DNA of 16,884 nucleotides from SHZI01 sp032122615 (GTDB lineage Bacteria > Pseudomonadota > Gammaproteobacteria > Steroidobacterales > GCA-2729495): assembly GCA_032122615.1 (NCBI GenBank), contig JAQBGF010000110.1, positions 1 through 16,884 on the forward strand. The letters are read 5' to 3'. The notes beneath the pieces are model-generated. The model ran no database searches. It was not told where the DNA came from and saw nothing but the letters and a program-made list of their open reading frames with translations. This document shows positions 15,057 through 16,884 of the stretch, piece by piece (the stretch's first letter is position 1; every line of letters begins with the position of its first letter). The position numbers were made by a program, and so were the translations under genes.

Positions 15057-15788
15057 TCACCGATAAGGCGCCAATAGATCATTGTTGAAGCAGAACACGT
15101 TCTCGCCACGAAATACGACGTCAAAGTTCATGCCAGAGATAGTCCGCAAAAAGTTTCTGGACCTGGCCAATCCGGGAAATAGCCAATCGTGCGACTCGAG
15201 CACAATCAAGGGAAAGTGCTGCACCCAGTCGGTTTTTTCGGCAAACAGATCTTCTTCGCCTCCCTCGATGTCAATTTTGAAAATAAATGGTCTGATTCCG
15301 CGATTGATCTGCTCGGCCACTATGTCGCTGGCGGCAAAACCTTTAACTTCTTGTTGACCATGATCTTCTACTCGATATCCCCATTCACCTTCACCCGGAT
15401 CGTGCAAATAGCGAATCCCGTTTCGGCAGCCGATGGCTCCCTCGATCAACGAATAGTTCAGTCCGGAGCAGTTTAGTTTAAGTAACTCACAGTTGCGTGG
15501 CTCCGGCTCGATCGCGAAAACCTTGCATTGATCCCATACCAAAGAAAAGTAAACAACGCTGGCACCAATGTTTGAACCTGCGTCGATAATCAAGGCCGTC
15601 TCTTTAGATTTAACAAGCGCTGCATAGCAGCCTTTCAGGCTGACCGACTGAGGAAAATGCCCAACATCATAGTCGCCGTTTTTAAATATTTGCTCAAATA
15701 CCCCTCTGTCGGCAGCGCTGTCTTTACGAAGATAAAAGGGTCGGGCGGATTGCTCTCCCTGCAGATTGATCTTGATTAGGGATTCCAT
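15057..15788 (-). CDS. FkbM family SAM-dependent methyltransferase
   Basis: A 243-residue protein with the class I methyltransferase fold of the FkbM type, which typically O-methylates sugars or polyketide-like products. Motif I, IIDAGSNIGASVVYFS, is at 67-82; AIEPEPRN with the acidic SAM-ribose residue is at 92-99; the FkbM signature FIFKIDIEGGEEDLF is at 168-182; VLESHDWLF follows. No signal peptide or membrane segment is seen. Its codon use is visibly more AT-rich than the gene blocks to its left, as is the neighbouring msrA, which suggests acquisition. No glycosyltransferases or other polysaccharide genes sit beside it, so its substrate cannot be deduced. The start ATG lies 27 bp from the end of an orphan GPSGL-tail reading frame. 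Confidence 0.92.
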   Translation of the reverse strand: MESLIKINLQGEQSARPFYLRKDSAADRGVFEQIFKNGDYDVGHFPQSVSLKGCYAALVKSKETALIIDAGSNIGASVVYFSLVWDQCKVFAIEPEPRNCELLKLNCSGLNYSLIEGAIGCRNGIRYLHDPGEGEWGYRVEDHGQQEVKGFAASDIVAEQINRGIRPFIFKIDIEGGEEDLFAEKTDWVQHFPLIVLESHDWLFPGLARSRNFLRTISGMNFDVVFRGENVFCFNNDLLAPYR

Positions 15789-15815
15789 AGCGGGTTGCCT
15801 GGTGCGGCCCAGATA

Positions 15816-15899
15816 TCAGGGCGCCAACCCTGACGGTCCGGGCGGCGCGCTGGGCAGCCCGAGAGTGAAGGTGCCCACCCATTGGAACAAGTTGGCCAT
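15816..15899 (-). pseudogene. Orphan GPSGLAP-tail reading frame, probable gene remnant
   Basis: Between msrA and the methyltransferase gene the minus strand encodes a 27-residue frame from ATG 15899 to TGA 15816-15818, ending GLPSAPPGPSGLAP. This tail matches the ends of the secreted protein at 10250 and the partial gene at the right edge. The upstream part overlaps the msrA end in another frame and has no signal peptide or domain. It is most easily read as the 3' remnant of a third tailed gene whose body was lost, perhaps when the AT-rich msrA/fkbM DNA arrived. Translation as a mini-protein is possible but no ribosome-binding site supports it. Confidence 0.5.
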
Positions 15900-15906
15900 T
15901 TGGCAT

Positions 15907-16497
15907 CTACTTCGCCGCCGGTGCGCCCCAAATTTCCCGTAGCCGTTTGTCCCGCCCGCAACCCCAGCGATAGGTGTTGTAGCGAACAGGGCTTTTTTTG
16001 TAGAAATCCTGGTGATGGCTTTCGGCGCCGCGAATGGGATAGAAGGTACTGGCCTCAAGAACAGGAGTGACCACTTTCTGATCAGGGAATTTAGCGCTCA
16101 CTCGTTGTCTGGATTCTTCAGCGAGCGCTCGTTCTTGTGCACTAGAGATGAAAATTGCGCTGAGGTAGCTGGGTCCTTTGTCGCAGAACTGCCCCTTGGC
16201 GTCGAACGGATCGATGTTAATCCAGAAGTGGTCCAGGATGCCTTGGTAGTTGACTACGTTCGGATCATAGATGATCTCTACCGCCTCGTAATGCCCGGTG
16301 TGGTCGCCGTCGTAGGTAGGATTTTTTGCGCTACCCCCGGTAAACCCCGAGATCACCTCGCTTACCCCTTCGAGGGATTCAAAGTCTTTCTCCATGCACC
16401 AAAAACAACCGCCCGCGAGGACAGCTTTGTCCGCAACAGCTGAAGGTGCGGACAGGATACTGAGGCTTAGCACGATACAAGTGGTGATATATCTCAT
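15907..16497 (-). CDS. msrA: Peptide-methionine (S)-S-oxide reductase, exported
   Basis: MsrA reduces the S-epimer of methionine sulfoxide in proteins. The 196-residue protein starts with a Sec signal peptide (about 1-22), so it acts in the periplasm or beyond. The catalytic motif GCFWCMEKDFE places the nucleophile at Cys31. The family blocks GVSEVISGFTGG, YDGDHTGHYEAVEIIYDP, DHFWINIDPFDAKGQFCDKGPSY and YPIRGAESHHQDFY are all present. Cys180 near the C-terminus (RWGCG) may serve as the resolving cysteine. GGAG stands about nine bases upstream of ATG 16497, with a candidate promoter further up. No msrB is fused or adjacent. The coding sequence is more AT-rich than the left part of the window. 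Confidence 0.95.
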   Translation of the reverse strand: MRYITTCIVLSLSILSAPSAVADKAVLAGGCFWCMEKDFESLEGVSEVISGFTGGSAKNPTYDGDHTGHYEAVEIIYDPNVVNYQGILDHFWINIDPFDAKGQFCDKGPSYLSAIFISSAQERALAEESRQRVSAKFPDQKVVTPVLEASTFYPIRGAESHHQDFYKKSPVRYNTYRWGCGRDKRLREIWGAPAAK

Positions 16498-16518
16498 CGA
16501 TGCTCCGATCTGAAATAG

Positions 16519-16548
16519 ATTATCAGTTTACTCATTCAACCAATTAAA
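16519..16548 (-). promoter_or_regulatory. Candidate promoter of msrA
   Basis: On the minus strand, TTTAAT (16543-16548) and GATAAT (16519-16524) are separated by 18 bp and lie about 22 bp upstream of the msrA start, in an AT-rich stretch. The -10 matches five of six consensus positions; the -35 is weak. The call is visual only. Confidence 0.35.
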
Positions 16549-16616
16549 TTCAGGAGGATGACTGAACGTCCGCCTTCGGCCAGAAGCGCACCGATGCAAC
16601 GCAAAAAGAAATTCGC
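16549..16616. other. Short non-coding stretch between the msrA promoter and the MITE
   Basis: This is part of the roughly 340-bp region between msrA and the gene at the right edge. A plus-strand frame of 25 codons from ATG 16558 ends at a TAA supplied by the left end of the MITE, but AGGAGG touches the ATG with no spacing and the peptide is low-complexity. I see no convincing gene here. Confidence 0.3.
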
Positions 16617-16620
16617 CGAA

Positions 16621-16790
16621 GAGCCTGTGTAAAAACTCGCTTCGATCTCTTGTGGTGGGTAAAGCGCTGTGAATCGAGTCAGCGCAGAACGAAGGAGTGG
16701 CGCAAGTGCGCGGTCAACGCCAGGTGGCGGCGGGCTCTGTGGAGAAATTCTTCTCCACCGATGAAAAAACCGGAGTTTTTACACAGTCTC
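16621..16790. mobile_element. MITE-like element with 18-bp inverted ends and CGAA duplication
   Basis: The 170-bp segment begins GAGCCTGTGTAAAAACTC (16621-16638). It ends with the inverted copy at 16773-16790, whose reverse complement is GAGACTGTGTAAAAACTC: 17 of 18 positions match. The bases CGAA stand directly on both sides (16617-16620 and 16791-16794), a 4-bp target duplication. No transposase is inside, so it would be a miniature, non-autonomous element or an internally deleted IS. It also holds a perfect 8-bp hairpin (GTGGAGAA/TTCTCCAC, 16739-16758). The ends recall IS5/IS1182-type termini, but I could not confirm the parent. It sits upstream of msrA and 49 bp beyond the stop of the right-edge gene. 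Confidence 0.8.
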
Positions 16791-16839
16791 CGAAGCGGGT
16801 CCCCTGGTGCAGTCTGTTACTGCGTTTAAGTCGGTAGCC

Positions 16840-16884
16840 TTAAGGCACCAACCCCGACGGCCCTGACGGCTGGCCGAGCCGACT
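16840..16884 (-). CDS. 3' end of a GPSGLVP-tailed protein, cut by the window edge
   Basis: Reading in from the right edge on the minus strand, the last 14 codons before a TAA at 16840-16842 end LGQPSGPSGLVP. This is the same C-terminal tail found at 10250 and 15816, and the preceding LGQP resembles the end of a dockerin-like helix. The rest of the gene lies outside the window, so its domains cannot be given. The call rests on the tail match alone, but the tail is followed immediately by a stop, as in the other two cases. Confidence 0.6.
   Translation of the reverse strand, partial: SRLGQPSGPSGLVP

Noticed and set aside
16558..16632. Small plus-strand gene interrupted by the MITE
   Set aside because: The Shine-Dalgarno touches the ATG, the peptide is low-complexity, and the frame restored by removing the element leads into the opposite-strand tailed gene without a recognisable domain.

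Overview
The window looks like a GC-rich gammaproteobacterial chromosome segment. FolE is very close to the E. coli type, c-type cytochromes, lipoproteins and Sec signal peptides are common, and SDR, HupE, GH3 and GH17 genes sit beside them. I cannot name the species. No rRNA, tRNA, CRISPR array or complete IS was seen.

Layout. 1-1108: the 3' end of a PCP-reductase-domain gene and an intact classical SDR (+). 1283-1798: a small membrane protein (+). 1817-4194: a minus-strand set with an alpha/beta hydrolase, a HupE/UreJ permease and a DUF6512-like membrane protein, separated by only 4 and 34 bp. 4265-6022: a GH3-type acyl-adenylate enzyme (-). 6179-8050: a plus-strand operon of folE, a secreted beta-sandwich protein and a monoheme cytochrome c, closed by a clear hairpin. 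8081-9441: a decayed minus-strand zone in which a metallo-beta-lactamase-fold gene lacking its 3' part is joined to an SDR lacking its Rossmann glycine motif. 9724-10140: a small haem-binding protein (+). 10250-13101: a minus-strand set with a monoheme lipoprotein, a monoheme-porin fusion overlapping it by 4 bp, and a secreted calcium-repeat protein. 13176-13936: a broken SDR with a signal peptide. 13948-14964: a GH17 lipoprotein (+). 15057-16497: a visibly more AT-rich minus-strand pair, FkbM methyltransferase and exported MsrA, with an orphan coding tail between them. 16617-16794: a 170-bp MITE-like element with a 4-bp duplication. 16840-16884: the end of a gene entering from the right edge.

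Two themes stand out. First, four proteins carry a single CxxCH haem site (CAACH, CADCH, CAQCH, CTVCH). The overlapping lipoprotein-cytochrome and haem-porin pair has the architecture expected for moving electrons across the outer membrane, as in Cyc2-type fusions. Second, three separate minus-strand reading frames end in the same proline/glycine tail, (P/S)GPSGLxP followed at once by a stop. The best-preserved copy follows thrombospondin-3-like and dockerin-like calcium repeats. This may be an undescribed C-terminal export or anchoring tag. The window also shows gene decay: two of its three SDRs and its one MBL-fold gene are broken at positions that should remove function.
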